DNA from: Planotetraspora thailandica
GTDB lineage: Bacteria > Actinomycetota > Actinomycetes > Streptosporangiales > Streptosporangiaceae
DNA: 64,000 bases
NCBI RefSeq assembly: GCF_016863335.1
Contig: NZ_BOOR01000002.1
Span: 32,101-96,100 of the forward strand
Direction: 5' to 3'
This document shows, one piece after another, positions 37,532 through 46,615 of this stretch (position 1 is the first letter of the stretch; each line of letters opens with the position of its first letter). Under the pieces are notes generated by a model. That model searched no databases, was not told the origin of the DNA, and worked only from the letters and a program-made list of their open reading frames with translations. The position numbers and the translations under genes were made by a program.

Positions 37532-38398
37532 GTGAAATACGTGCCCGAGAGGATGAACGCTGAGGAGACCGCTGCCAAGCGGCCCTCCGTCATGCCTTCC
37601 GCGCATGTGCAGGCCAATACTCCCACCGCCGAGCCACCCCAGGTGAACGTGGGGCGCGCAAATCCTGTAGCGCTGGGCCCGGCCGTATCCGCACATATCA
37701 CGAGTGAGCGCGGCACCCGGGCCAGAGTCGCCCGCTTGATCCTGGAGCACGGCCCGGTGACCGCGGCCGCCCTGGGCGAGCGGCTCGGGCTCACGCCCGC
37801 CGCAGTCCGCCGCCACCTCGACGCCCTGCTCGCCGACGGCATGATCGAGCCCCGTACGGCCCGGCCGCGCGGCCAGCGGGGAAGAGGCAGACCGGCCAAG
37901 CTGTTCGCCATCACCGACGACGGCCGCAGCGCCTTCGTGCACGCCTACGACGACCTGGCCGGCAGCGCCCTGCGCTTCCTGGCCGAGCGGCTGGGCGAGG
38001 AGGCCGTCTCGGAGTTCGCCAAGAACCAGTTCTCCGGCCTGGTCGGCAGGCTGGAGACGCTGATGCGCGAGGTCCCCGCCGACCAGCGGGTGCGCGTCCT
38101 GGCCGAGGCGCTGTCGGCGGAGGGCTACGCCGCCTCCGCCACCAAGACGGGGCAGGGCGGAGAGCAGCTCTGCCAGCACCACTGCCCGGTGGCGCACGTC
38201 GCTGCGGCGTTCCCGCAGTTGTGCGAGGCCGAGACCGAGGCGTTCGGGCAACTGCTCGGCACACCGGTGCAACGCCTGGCCACCATCGCCAACGGCGACG
38301 GGGTCTGCACCACCCACGTGAGTTCACCCGCGCTGGCCACACGGCAGGCGCCCAACCCGATAACGAGCACATCGACGAGCAAGGAGTCCGGCAGGTGA
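37532..38398 (+). CDS. sufR: SufR-like [Fe-S] repressor of the suf operon
   Basis: 288 residues from GTG 37532; ATG 37553 is an alternative and neither has a strong ribosome site, so the message may be leaderless. A disordered N-terminus (about 1-55) precedes a winged helix-turn-helix (about 65-130, [19 protein letters not shown]). The C-terminal half holds four cysteines, Cys214, 218, 231 and 259 (C-x3-C-x12-C-x27-C), as expected for the cluster-binding site of actinobacterial SufR. It represses suf when clusters are plentiful. Its TGA overlaps the sufB GTG. Confidence 0.92.
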   Translation: MKYVPERMNAEETAAKRPSVMPSAHVQANTPTAEPPQVNVGRANPVALGPAVSAHITSERGTRARVARLILEHGPVTAAALGERLGLTPAAVRRHLDALLADGMIEPRTARPRGQRGRGRPAKLFAITDDGRSAFVHAYDDLAGSALRFLAERLGEEAVSEFAKNQFSGLVGRLETLMREVPADQRVRVLAEALSAEGYAASATKTGQGGEQLCQHHCPVAHVAAAFPQLCEAETEAFGQLLGTPVQRLATIANGDGVCTTHVSSPALATRQAPNPITSTSTSKESGR

Positions 38399-39807
38399 CT
38401 GTCACCGACCGCCCGGAGCTGGAAGGCCTCGGGAATTACAAGTTCGGCTGGGCCGACTCGGACGCGGCGGGGGCCGCGGCCCGGCGTGGCCTGTCCGAAG
38501 AGGTCGTCCGCGACATCTCCGCGCTCAAGAACGAGCCGGAGTGGATGCTCGACCTTCGCCTCAAGGGCCTTCGGCTGTTCGGCAAGAAGCCCATGCCCAC
38601 GTGGGGTTCCGACCTCACGGGCATCGACTTCGACAACATCAAGTACTTCGTGCGCTCGACCGAGAAGCAGGCCGCTTCCTGGGACGAGCTGCCCGCCGAC
38701 ATCAAGAGCACCTACGACAAGCTCGGCATCCCGGAGGCGGAGAAGCAGCGCCTGATCGCGGGGGTCGCGGCGCAGTACGAGTCCGAGGTCGTCTATCACA
38801 AGATCCGTGAGGACCTCGAGGAGAAGGGCGTCATCTTCGTCGACACCGACACCGGCCTGAAGGAGCACGAGGAGCTCTTCAAGGAGTACTTCGGCTCGGT
38901 GATCCCGGTGGGCGACAACAAGTTCGCCTCACTGAACACCGCCACGTGGTCGGGCGGCTCGTTCATCTACGTGCCGCCGAACGTGAACGTCGAGATCCCG
39001 CTGCAGGCCTACTTCCGGATCAACACCGAGAACATGGGCCAGTTCGAGCGGACCCTGATCATCGTGGACGAGAACTCCTACGTGCACTACGTGGAGGGCT
39101 GTACCGCGCCGATCTACTCGTCCGACTCGCTGCACTCGGCGGTCGTCGAGATCATCGTGAAGAAGGGCGCCCGCTGCCGTTACACGACCATCCAGAACTG
39201 GTCGAACAACGTCTACAACCTGGTCACCAAGCGCGCAGTGGCGTACGAGGGCGCGACCATGGAGTGGATCGACGGCAACATCGGCTCCAAGGTCACCATG
39301 AAGTACCCGGCGGTCTACCTCATGGGCGAGCACGCCAAGGGTGAGACCCTGTCGGTCGCCTTCGCCGGTGAGGGCCAGCACCAGGACGCCGGCGCCAAGA
39401 TGGTGCACCTCGCGCCCAAGACGTCCTCGACGATCATTTCCAAGTCCGTCGCGCGCGGCGGCGGCCGCACGTCCTACCGCGGCCTCGTGCAGATCGAGGA
39501 GGGCGCGGCAGGCTCGGCGTCGACCGTCAAGTGCGACGCCCTGCTCGTCGACCAGATCAGCCGCTCCGACACCTACCCGTACGTCGACGTCCGCGAGGAC
39601 GACGTGTCGATGGGCCACGAGGCCACGGTCTCCAAGGTGTCGGAGGACCAGCTGTTCTACCTCATGAGCCGCGGCCTGAACGAGGACGAGGCGATGGCGA
39701 TGATCGTGCGCGGCTTCGTCGAGCCGATCGCCCGCGAGCTCCCGATGGAGTACGCGCTGGAGCTGAACCGCCTGATCGAGCTGCAGATGGAAGGAGCCGT
39801 CGGCTGA
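38395..39807 (+). CDS. sufB: Fe-S cluster scaffold subunit SufB
   Basis: 470 residues from GTG 38395 with AAGGAG eight bases upstream, overlapping the sufR stop (GTGA). Core subunit of the SufBCD scaffold on which clusters are built. The beta-helix core region reads [20 protein letters not shown] and the C-terminal [14 protein letters not shown] contacts SufC. The conserved Cys in [11 protein letters not shown] is present. The ATG of sufD overlaps its stop. Confidence 0.97.
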   Translation: MTVTDRPELEGLGNYKFGWADSDAAGAAARRGLSEEVVRDISALKNEPEWMLDLRLKGLRLFGKKPMPTWGSDLTGIDFDNIKYFVRSTEKQAASWDELPADIKSTYDKLGIPEAEKQRLIAGVAAQYESEVVYHKIREDLEEKGVIFVDTDTGLKEHEELFKEYFGSVIPVGDNKFASLNTATWSGGSFIYVPPNVNVEIPLQAYFRINTENMGQFERTLIIVDENSYVHYVEGCTAPIYSSDSLHSAVVEIIVKKGARCRYTTIQNWSNNVYNLVTKRAVAYEGATMEWIDGNIGSKVTMKYPAVYLMGEHAKGETLSVAFAGEGQHQDAGAKMVHLAPKTSSTIISKSVARGGGRTSYRGLVQIEEGAAGSASTVKCDALLVDQISRSDTYPYVDVREDDVSMGHEATVSKVSEDQLFYLMSRGLNEDEAMAMIVRGFVEPIARELPMEYALELNRLIELQMEGAVG

Positions 39808-40928
39808 TGGGCCTCGAAACCAAGCCGCTGTCGACGCTCCACGAGCGGTCGTCGTACAACGTGGCTGACTTCGCCGTGCCCACCGGCCGCGAGGAGGAGT
39901 GGCGGTTCACTCCGCTGTCGCGGCTCAAGGGGCTGCACAACGGCACCGCGGGCGGAGCGGGCGCCGTCGACGTGACCGTCGACGCCGCTCCCGAGGTGAC
40001 GGTCGAGACGGTGGGCCGCGACGACCCGCGCGTCGGCAAGGCGTACGTGCCCGCCGACCGGGTCAGCGCCCAGGCGTACGCGTCGTTCGAGAAGGCGACC
40101 GTTCTCACGGTTCCGCGCGAGGCCGTCGCCTCCCGGCCGACCGTGGTGACCCTGCGCGGCTCCGGCGACGGGACGGCCTACGGCCACCTCGTCGTGAAGG
40201 TGGAGGCCATGGCGGAAGCCGTCCTCGTGCTCGACCACGGCGGCAGCGCCGTCTACGCCGACAACGTCGAGTTCGTGATCGGCGACGGCGCCACGCTCAA
40301 GGTCGTCAGCCTGCAGGACTGGGACGACGACGCCGTGCACGTGTCGCACCACCACGCTCAGCTCGGCAAGGACGCGACTTTCCGCTCTTTCGTGGTGACC
40401 CTCGGAGGCGACCTCGTACGGCTGTCGCCCTCGGTGTCCTACACCGCGCCCGGCGGTGACGCCGACCTGACGGGGCTGTACTTCGTGGACGCCGGCCAGC
40501 ACCTGGAGCACCGGCTCCTCGTGGAGCACACCGTGCCCAACTGCCGCAGCAACGTGACCTACAAGGGTGCGCTGCAGGGCGACGACGCCCACGCGGTGTG
40601 GATCGGCGACGTGATCATTCGTGCGGAGGCCGAGGGCACCGACACCTACGAGCTCAACCGCAACCTGATCCTCACCGACGGAGCCCGGGCCGACTCGGTG
40701 CCGAACCTGGAGATCCTCACCGGCGAGGTCGCCGGGGCCGGGCACGCCTCCGCCTCCGGCCGTCTCGACGACGAGCACATCTTCTACCTCCAGGCCCGGG
40801 GCATCCCGTTCGACGAGGCGCGCCGCCTGGTCATCCACGGCTTCTTCGCCCAGCTGCTGGAGAAGATCGAGGTCGAGGAGATCCGCGAGCGCGTCCTTTC
40901 CGCGGTCGAGGCGGAGCTGACCCGATGA
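39807..40928 (+). CDS. sufD: Fe-S cluster assembly subunit SufD
   Basis: 373 residues from ATG 39807, one base overlapping the sufB TGA, with AAGGAG at 39791. SufB paralogue that completes the SufBC2D complex. The N-terminus has REEEWRFTPLSRLKGL (typical of SufD), the core has the conserved His region EHRLLVEHTVPNCRSNVTYK, and the C-terminal domain reads ARGIPFDEARRLVIHGFF. Coupled to the downstream Rieske gene by ATGA. Confidence 0.96.
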   Translation: MGLETKPLSTLHERSSYNVADFAVPTGREEEWRFTPLSRLKGLHNGTAGGAGAVDVTVDAAPEVTVETVGRDDPRVGKAYVPADRVSAQAYASFEKATVLTVPREAVASRPTVVTLRGSGDGTAYGHLVVKVEAMAEAVLVLDHGGSAVYADNVEFVIGDGATLKVVSLQDWDDDAVHVSHHHAQLGKDATFRSFVVTLGGDLVRLSPSVSYTAPGGDADLTGLYFVDAGQHLEHRLLVEHTVPNCRSNVTYKGALQGDDAHAVWIGDVIIRAEAEGTDTYELNRNLILTDGARADSVPNLEILTGEVAGAGHASASGRLDDEHIFYLQARGIPFDEARRLVIHGFFAQLLEKIEVEEIRERVLSAVEAELTR

Positions 40929-41254
40929 CCGAGGTCCGCGAGCAGTGGGAGAAGGTCTGCCAGGTCGGCGACATCCCCGACGAGGGCGCCCTCGGCGTGG
41001 AGATCGACGACGTCCCGGTGGCGATCGTGCGCACCGGCGACGAGGTCTTCGCCCTGCACGACGTCTGCTCGCACGCCGAGGTCAAGCTCAGCGAGGGTGA
41101 GGTCTACGACCACACCCTGGAGTGCTGGCTGCACGGCTCCTGCTTCGACCTGCGGACCGGCAAGCCCACAGGCCCGCCGGCCACCAAGCCCGTGAACGTC
41201 TACCGAGTCAAGATCGATGGCGACGACGTGTATGTCTCGCTCTCGAAGGAGTAA
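40925..41254 (+). CDS. Rieske [2Fe-2S] ferredoxin of the suf operon
   Basis: 109 residues from ATG 40925, overlapping the sufD stop. Rieske ligands are Cys48, His50, Cys67 and His70 (CSHAEVKLSEG and CWLHGSCFD), with a second Cys four residues after H70-like regions of bacterial NirD/ferredoxin-type proteins. Small soluble Rieske proteins are usual inside actinobacterial suf operons; the proposed role is electron supply to cluster assembly, not proven. sufC starts five bases later. Confidence 0.92.
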   Translation: MTEVREQWEKVCQVGDIPDEGALGVEIDDVPVAIVRTGDEVFALHDVCSHAEVKLSEGEVYDHTLECWLHGSCFDLRTGKPTGPPATKPVNVYRVKIDGDDVYVSLSKE

Positions 41255-41258
41255 TCAA

Positions 41259-42035
41259 GTGTCCACCCTTGAGATTCGTGACCTGCACGTCGCCGTGGGC
41301 GACAAGGAGATCCTGCGCGGAGTGGACCTGACGGTCCGCTCGGGGGAGACCCACGCCATCATGGGGCCGAACGGCTCCGGCAAGTCGACCCTCGCCTACG
41401 CGATCGCCGGTCATCCCAAATACACCATCACCTCCGGCTCCGTCCTGCTCGACGGCGAGGACCTGCTGGACATGAAGGTCGACGAGCGCGCCCGCGCCGG
41501 GCTGTTCCTCGCCATGCAGTACCCCGTCGAGGTGCCGGGCGTCACCGTGTCCAACTTCCTGCGTTCCGCGATCACCGCGGTTCGCGGCGAGGCTCCCAAG
41601 CTGCGCGAGTTCGCCAAGGACCTCAAGAACGGCATGGACGCGTTGTCCATCGACCCCGCCTTCGCCCAGCGCAACACCAACGAGGGCTTCTCCGGCGGTG
41701 AGAAGAAGCGCCACGAGATCCTCCAGCTCGAGCTGCTCAAGCCGAAGATCGCCATCCTCGACGAGACCGACTCCGGCCTCGACGTCGACGCCCTGCGCGT
41801 CGTCTCCGAGGGCATCAACCGGTTCCGCGGCCTGGACGGGTCGGGGGAGAAGATCGGTTCGGGCGCCGACACCGGCGTTCTGCTGATCACGCACTACACG
41901 CGCATCCTGCGGTACGTGAAGCCGGACTTCGTCCACGTCTTCGCCGGCGGGCGGATCGTCGAAGAGGGCGGTCCCGAGCTGGCTGAGAAGCTCGAGGACG
42001 AGGGCTACGAGGCCTACACGAAGGCAACCGCCTGA
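41259..42035 (+). CDS. sufC: SufC ATPase
   Basis: 258 residues from GTG 41259, with AAGGAG (41246-41251) eight bases upstream. Soluble ABC-type ATPase that drives the SufBC2D scaffold. Walker A GPNGSGKST at 36-44, signature FSGGEKKRHEILQ and Walker B KIAILDETDSGLD, with the SufC-specific TDSGLD. Its TGA overlaps the sufS ATG. Confidence 0.97.
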   Translation: MSTLEIRDLHVAVGDKEILRGVDLTVRSGETHAIMGPNGSGKSTLAYAIAGHPKYTITSGSVLLDGEDLLDMKVDERARAGLFLAMQYPVEVPGVTVSNFLRSAITAVRGEAPKLREFAKDLKNGMDALSIDPAFAQRNTNEGFSGGEKKRHEILQLELLKPKIAILDETDSGLDVDALRVVSEGINRFRGLDGSGEKIGSGADTGVLLITHYTRILRYVKPDFVHVFAGGRIVEEGGPELAEKLEDEGYEAYTKATA

Positions 42036-43300
42036 TGAACGCAGCGGCGCCTTTCGACGTGGAGAGGATCAGGAAGGACTTCCCGATTCTCTCCCGCGAG
42101 CTGCCCGGCGGCCGCCCGCTGGTCTACCTCGACTCAGGCAACTCCTCCCAGAAGCCCACCCAGGTGATCGAGACGATGCGCGAGCACCTGGCGCAGCACT
42201 ACGGCAACGTCGGCCGGGCGTTGCACGTCCTCGGCAGCGAGTCCACCGACGCCTACGAAGGCGCCCGGGACAAGATCGCCGCGTTCATCGGCGCCCCGTC
42301 GAGGGACGAGGTGATCTTCACCAAGAACGCCTCCGAGGGTCTCAACCTGGTGGCCTACGCCTTCGGGAACCCCGTCAACACCGACGAGCGGTTCAAGCTC
42401 GGCCCCGGCGACGAGATCGTCATCTCCGAGATGGAGCACCACTCCAACATCGTGCCGTGGCAGCTGCTCGCGCAGCGCACCGGTGCGACGCTGCGCTGGT
42501 TCCCCGTCACCGACGAGGGGCGTCTCGACATCTCGGGACTGGACGACCTGGTCAACGAGCGCACGAAGATCGTTTCGATCGTGCACCAGTCGAACGTGCT
42601 GGGCACGGTCAACTCGGTCTCGCCGATCCTCGCCAGGGTCCGCGAGGTCGGCGCGCTCATGATGCTCGACTGCTCGCAGTCGGTGCCCCACCAGCCGATC
42701 GACGTGACCGAGCTCGGCGTCGACTTCGTCGCCTTCACCGGTCACAAGATGGTCGGTCCCTCCGGGATCGGCGTCCTGTGGGGCCGCAAGGAGCTGCTCG
42801 ACGCCATGCCCCCGTTCCTGGGCGGCGGCGAGATGATCGAGGCGGTCTGGATGGACCACTCGACCTACGCTCCCGTGCCGCACAAGTTCGAGGCGGGCAC
42901 GCCGCCGATCGTGGAGGCCGTCGGCCTCGGCGCGGCGGTCGACTACCTGACCTCCATCGGCATGGAGGAGATCAAGCAGCACGAGAAGGAGCTCACCGGC
43001 TACGCCCTCGAGGCGCTGCAGGAGATCCCGGGGCTCAGGATCATCGGCCCCCGGACCGTGGTGGCCAGGGGCGGCACGGTCTCGTTCACCCTGGAGGGGA
43101 TCCACCCGCACGACGTCGGGCAGATCCTGGACGACGTGTACGGCATCGCGGTACGGGTAGGCCATCACTGCGCCCGCCCGCTGCACCTCCGGTTCGGAAT
43201 TCCAGCGACCACGCGGGCGTCTTTCTACCTGTACAACACGACGGCCGAGATCGACGCACTGGTCCGCGGCCTCCACCACGTGCAGAAGGTGTTCGGCTAG
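42035..43300 (+). CDS. sufS: Cysteine desulfurase SufS
   Basis: 421 residues. A type II PLP-dependent desulfurase that supplies persulfide sulfur from cysteine. PLP lysine Lys238 in FTGHKMVGPSGIG; active-site Cys379 in VGHHCARPLH. ATG 42035 overlaps the sufC stop by one base. Followed four bases later by sufU, its usual sulfur acceptor. Confidence 0.97.
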   Translation: MNAAAPFDVERIRKDFPILSRELPGGRPLVYLDSGNSSQKPTQVIETMREHLAQHYGNVGRALHVLGSESTDAYEGARDKIAAFIGAPSRDEVIFTKNASEGLNLVAYAFGNPVNTDERFKLGPGDEIVISEMEHHSNIVPWQLLAQRTGATLRWFPVTDEGRLDISGLDDLVNERTKIVSIVHQSNVLGTVNSVSPILARVREVGALMMLDCSQSVPHQPIDVTELGVDFVAFTGHKMVGPSGIGVLWGRKELLDAMPPFLGGGEMIEAVWMDHSTYAPVPHKFEAGTPPIVEAVGLGAAVDYLTSIGMEEIKQHEKELTGYALEALQEIPGLRIIGPRTVVARGGTVSFTLEGIHPHDVGQILDDVYGIAVRVGHHCARPLHLRFGIPATTRASFYLYNTTAEIDALVRGLHHVQKVFG

Positions 43301-43304
43301 AACC

Positions 43305-43742
43305 ATGATCGCTGAATCCATGTACCAGGAGCTGATCCTGGAGCACTATAAGCACCCTCAGGGCAGGGGGCTGCGTGAGCCGTTCGACGCGGAAGTCCAT
43401 CACGTGAACCCGACCTGCGGCGACGAGGTCACCATGCGGGTCAAGGTGGGCGACGGCGGCAAGGTGCTCGACGTCTCCTACGACGGGCAGGGCTGCTCCA
43501 TCAGCCAGGCCGCCGCCTCGGTGCTGCACGAGCTGGCCACCGGATCGACCGTGCACGAGTCGCTGTCGGTGGTGGACGAGTTCACCCGGCTCATGCAGGG
43601 CCGCGGCCAGGTCGAGCCCGACGAGGACGTGCTGGGTGACGCCGTGGCGTTCGCGGGGGTGGCCAAGTTCCCCGCGCGGGTGAAGTGTGCACTTCTGGCG
43701 TGGATGGCCTACAAGGACGCCCTGGTGAGGAGCCAGGCGTGA
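43305..43742 (+). CDS. sufU: SufU sulfurtransferase / assembly protein
   Basis: 145 residues. Zinc-dependent acceptor of persulfide sulfur from SufS. The three conserved cysteines are Cys38 (NPTCGDEV), Cys64 (GQGCSISQAAAS) and Cys128 (VKCALLAW), with the SufU-specific insertion between the last two that separates it from IscU. Full length. A hairpin follows at 43761, but sufT probably still belongs to the unit. Confidence 0.95.
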   Translation: MIAESMYQELILEHYKHPQGRGLREPFDAEVHHVNPTCGDEVTMRVKVGDGGKVLDVSYDGQGCSISQAAASVLHELATGSTVHESLSVVDEFTRLMQGRGQVEPDEDVLGDAVAFAGVAKFPARVKCALLAWMAYKDALVRSQA

Positions 43743-43760
43743 CCAGCCGTACGGCCGCAG

Positions 43761-43786
43761 GCCCCGCCGGGATGCGATGGCGGGGC
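43761..43786 (+). terminator. Hairpin between sufU and sufT
   Basis: GCCCCGCC (43761-43768) pairs with GGCGGGGC (43779-43786) over a ten-base loop. A short GC hairpin without a T tract; it may attenuate rather than fully stop transcription into sufT. Confidence 0.5.
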
Positions 43787-43819
43787 GGCGGTGTTGTACC
43801 CGGAGGTGCCGTCACCCGG

Positions 43820-43849
43820 GGTGCTTTTCCCCAAGGTGCTTTTCCCCAA
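43820..43849 (+). repeat. 15-bp tandem duplication before sufT
   Basis: GGTGCTTTTCCCCAA is present twice in direct succession (43820-43834 and 43835-43849), 60 bp before the sufT start. Recent slippage duplication or a paired binding site. Confidence 0.7.
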
Positions 43850-43908
43850 GGCAGTGAGCGCGGTGGCCCGGCACGGGGTGCGGGGAGACCGCGAGGTGAG
43901 GAGACGAC

Positions 43909-44283
43909 GTGAGCAAGCCGACAGAGACGCCGACGACGGCACCTCCGGCGTACGACGGGGAGACCTCCCCTGACGATGTCATGGAGGCGCTGAGGGACGT
44001 CGTGGACCCCGAACTCGGGATCAACGTCGTCGACCTCGGGCTCGTCTACGGGCTCAATCTCGATCCCGCCGGCGAGGGCCAGCGCCCCGTCGCGACGATC
44101 GACATGACCCTGACGAGCGCGGCGTGCCCGCTGACCGACGTCATCGAGGACCAGGCCAACTCGGCCCTCGCCGACCTGGTCTCCGGCGTCGTGATCAACT
44201 GGGTGTGGCTGCCGCCGTGGGGTCCGGACAAGATCACGGACGACGGTCGCGACCAGCTGCGCATGCTGGGGTTCAACGTCTGA
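43909..44283 (+). CDS. sufT: SufT/MIP18-family Fe-S maturation factor
   Basis: 124 residues from GTG 43909. DUF59 domain with DVVDPELGINVVDLGLVYG and the conserved Cys in LTSAACPLTDVIEDQ. Such proteins help deliver or mature Fe-S clusters under high demand. The N-terminal 20 residues are Pro/Thr-rich and not conserved. Last gene of the suf unit, 166 bp after sufU with a hairpin and a short tandem repeat between. Confidence 0.93.
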   Translation: MSKPTETPTTAPPAYDGETSPDDVMEALRDVVDPELGINVVDLGLVYGLNLDPAGEGQRPVATIDMTLTSAACPLTDVIEDQANSALADLVSGVVINWVWLPPWGPDKITDDGRDQLRMLGFNV

Positions 44284-44405
44284 CCGTGCTCGTGCGGGCC
44301 GTCCTGTCACGGGCGGCCCGCGGCCCGGAGGCTGTGTCATCAGAGGCCTGCGGGGTTGTTGTAGGCTATTGCTAGTTAATGCTTTTCTGATGGTTTCGTT
44401 GGTTT
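44284..44405 (+). other. Intergenic region with AT-rich putative promoter
   Basis: Spacer between sufT and the helicase leader. From about 44355 to 44400 the sequence becomes unusually AT-rich for this genome (GTAGGCTATTGCTAGTTAAT), likely the helicase promoter, although I cannot fix a -35/-10 pair with confidence. Confidence 0.45.
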
Positions 44406-44523
44406 CTCGGGTGTCCTGCCCGAGGGGACGGAACCCGGCGTCCGTGAGGCCCCGACTCCCAGGGGCCGGCACATCTGCGGGGACGCCGAAGATCGTGAGT
44501 TGTCTCATTCCGATAGACTCACG
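44406..44523 (+). ncRNA. Structured 5' leader of the DEAD-box helicase gene
   Basis: Three hairpins can be drawn. CTCGGG/CCCGAG (44406-44411, 44419-44424). A nested stem, outer GGCGTCC/GGACGCC (44437-44443, 44481-44487) and inner GGCCCC/GGGGCC (44448-44453, 44462-44467). CGTGAGT/ACTCACG (44494-44500, 44517-44523). The remaining 280 bp to the start codon are GC-rich, with another strong stem around GGCGCCGGAGGGCGCC near 44615. A leader of about 400 nt before an RNA helicase gene suggests cis-acting RNA control; inference only. Confidence 0.45.
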
Positions 44524-44802
44524 AGGTCGCAGCGCTTGATCACCGGACATGGAGATCACTTGGCGCTGCCGAGCGGCACGAAACCCTAGGTGCCGAAACG
44601 GTTCAGGAGCGCGGCGCCGGAGGGCGCCGGGTGTTCTGGCGCCGTAGGACCGGTGCCCGCCGCCGGGTACCGCGTCCGCATGAGAGAGGGATCGGTTCCC
44701 TCATTGATGTACGGCCCCGCCGTACGAACCTGGCTCGTCCTTTCGCAGAAGTGACGCGCCCGCGTGTTCCGACACGTCACCTTCGACGAAAGGCACGATT
44801 TC

Positions 44803-46602
44803 GTGACCATGCTCGACCCCGGCCTGCCCGCCACCCTCGACGCCGAGGAGACGACGGCCGACTTCGCCCAGCTCGGGCTGCCCCGACCGCTTGTGTCGGC
44901 GCTGGCCAAGCAGGGCATCACCTCTCCGTTCCCCATTCAGAGCGCCGCCATCCCCGACATCCTCGCCGGTCACGACGTCCTCGGCCGTGGCCAGACCGGT
45001 TCCGGCAAGACGCTGGCCTTCGGCCTGCCCACCATGGCCAGGGTCGCGGGCGAGAGGGCGCTGCCGAAGCGTCCCCGCGCGATCATCCTCGTCCCCACCC
45101 GTGAGCTCGCACTCCAGGTCGCGGACGCCCTCGAGCCGCTCGGACGGGGCCTTTCGCTGCGCGTGAAGACCGTCGTGGGCGGAATGTCCATGGGCAGGCA
45201 GATCGAGGCGCTGCGCCGCGGCGTCGAGATCGTCGTCGCCACGCCGGGACGGCTGACCGACCTCATCCAGCAGGGCGAATGCTCGCTGGAGGACGTCGAG
45301 GTCAGCGTGCTCGACGAGGCCGACCACATGTGCGACCTCGGTTTCTATCCCGTGGTGAGCGCCCTCATCGGCCGAACCCCCGCCGACGGGCAGCGGCTGC
45401 TGTTCTCCGCCACGCTGGACGGCGACGTCGACAAGCTGGTCCGGGCGTTCCTCACCGACCCGATCACCCACTCCCTCGACCCCGCGACGTCCTCGGTCGA
45501 GACCATGGAGCACCACCTGGTCCAGGTCCACAGGGACGACAAGGTCGACGTGACGGCCGAGATCGCCAACCGCGAAGGCCGCACGATCCTGTTCGTCCGC
45601 ACGCAGCACGGCGTCGACCGGGTCGTCAAGCAGCTGGCCAGGGTCGGCGTGCGCGCCGGAGGCCTGCACGGCGGCAAGCGGCAGAACCAGCGGACGCGCA
45701 TCCTGAGCGAGTTCCGTGAGGGCACCATCAAGGTCCTCGTCTGCACCGACGTGGCCGCCCGGGGCATCCACGTCGACGACGTCAGCCTGGTGCTCCACGT
45801 TGACCCGCCCACGGACCACAAGAGCTACCTGCACCGCGGTGGCCGTACGGCCCGGGCGGGCGAGCGGGGCAGCGTCCTGACGCTGGTCATGCCGAACGAG
45901 CGCCGTTCGACCGAGCAGATGGCCCGCCGGGCGGGCATCACGGCGTCCCGGCACCGCGTCACTCCCGGAGACCCGATCCTGGCGGAGATCGCCGGGGCCC
46001 GGCAGCCGAGCGGCGAGGCGATCCCCGTGTGGGAGCCCGACGTGCGCAAGCCGCTGCGACCCAAGCCCGACCACGCCGGAGGCGAGCGCAGGTCGCGTCG
46101 TTTCGGCGACCGCCGCGACCGGAACGACCGCAACGACCGGCCCGAGCGTGGCGAACGTTCGGACAGGCCGGCTGACGGCGGGCGCTCCGGCGACGGCGGG
46201 CCGTACCGCAGGCGCGGCGAGGGCGGCGGCAACGCGCGCGAGGTGCGCGGCCAGTTCCGCGACAGGCAGACGGGCGAGCGCGGCGGCCGCCGCGACGGCT
46301 CCGAAGGACGCGGCTTCGGCGGCGACCGGAGCGGTTCCGGCGGCGACCGCGGTTTCAGTGGTGACCGGGGCGGTTACGGCGGCGAGCGCGGTTTCAGTGG
46401 TGACCGGGGCGGTGTCGGTGGTGACCGTGGTGGTGTCGGCGGCGACCGAGGTGGGTTCCGAGGCGAGCGCGGCGGTTTCAGGACCGAGCGCCAGGGCGAC
46501 GGACGCGGATATCAGGGCGAGAGGCGTAGGGCGTCCGCAGGAGGAGATTCCCGCTCCGACCGCCGCCCGCCGAGGCGCGACCGCGCCCAATCCCCCCGCT
46601 AA
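44803..46602 (+). CDS. DEAD-box RNA helicase with RGG-type tail
   Basis: 599 residues from GTG 44803, with GAAAGG nine bases upstream; ATG 44809 and GTG 44764 are alternatives. Helicase motifs in order: FPIQSAAIPD (Q motif), GQTGSGKT (I), PTRELALQ (Ia), ATPGR (Ib), LDEADHM (II), FSAT (III), TDVAARGIHV (V) and HRGGRTARAG (VI). After about residue 420 comes a basic disordered tail of RDR, RGG and GGDRGG repeats that should bind RNA non-specifically. Likely roles are cold adaptation, mRNA turnover or ribosome assembly. Monocistronic: long structured leader upstream, repeat array D just after the stop. Confidence 0.93.
   Translation: MTMLDPGLPATLDAEETTADFAQLGLPRPLVSALAKQGITSPFPIQSAAIPDILAGHDVLGRGQTGSGKTLAFGLPTMARVAGERALPKRPRAIILVPTRELALQVADALEPLGRGLSLRVKTVVGGMSMGRQIEALRRGVEIVVATPGRLTDLIQQGECSLEDVEVSVLDEADHMCDLGFYPVVSALIGRTPADGQRLLFSATLDGDVDKLVRAFLTDPITHSLDPATSSVETMEHHLVQVHRDDKVDVTAEIANREGRTILFVRTQHGVDRVVKQLARVGVRAGGLHGGKRQNQRTRILSEFREGTIKVLVCTDVAARGIHVDDVSLVLHVDPPTDHKSYLHRGGRTARAGERGSVLTLVMPNERRSTEQMARRAGITASRHRVTPGDPILAEIAGARQPSGEAIPVWEPDVRKPLRPKPDHAGGERRSRRFGDRRDRNDRNDRPERGERSDRPADGGRSGDGGPYRRRGEGGGNAREVRGQFRDRQTGERGGRRDGSEGRGFGGDRSGSGGDRGFSGDRGGYGGERGFSGDRGGVGGDRGGVGGDRGGFRGERGGFRTERQGDGRGYQGERRRASAGGDSRSDRRPPRRDRAQSPR
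46339..46458 (+). repeat. Tandem repeats coding the Gly/Arg-rich helicase tail
   Basis: Two 39-bp units (46339-46377, 46378-46416) encode GGDRGFSGDRGGY and GGERGFSGDRGGV, followed by two 21-bp units (46417-46437, 46438-46458) encoding GGDRGGV and GGDRGGF. All stay in frame with the helicase, so copy number can vary without breaking the gene. Confidence 0.85.
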
Positions 46603-46615
46603 TCCTCTTTGGTGT

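Noticed and set aside
44390..44539. Possible 49-residue ORF in the helicase leader
   Set aside because: No ribosome site, Arg/Pro-rich translation, and the same bases form good RNA stems.
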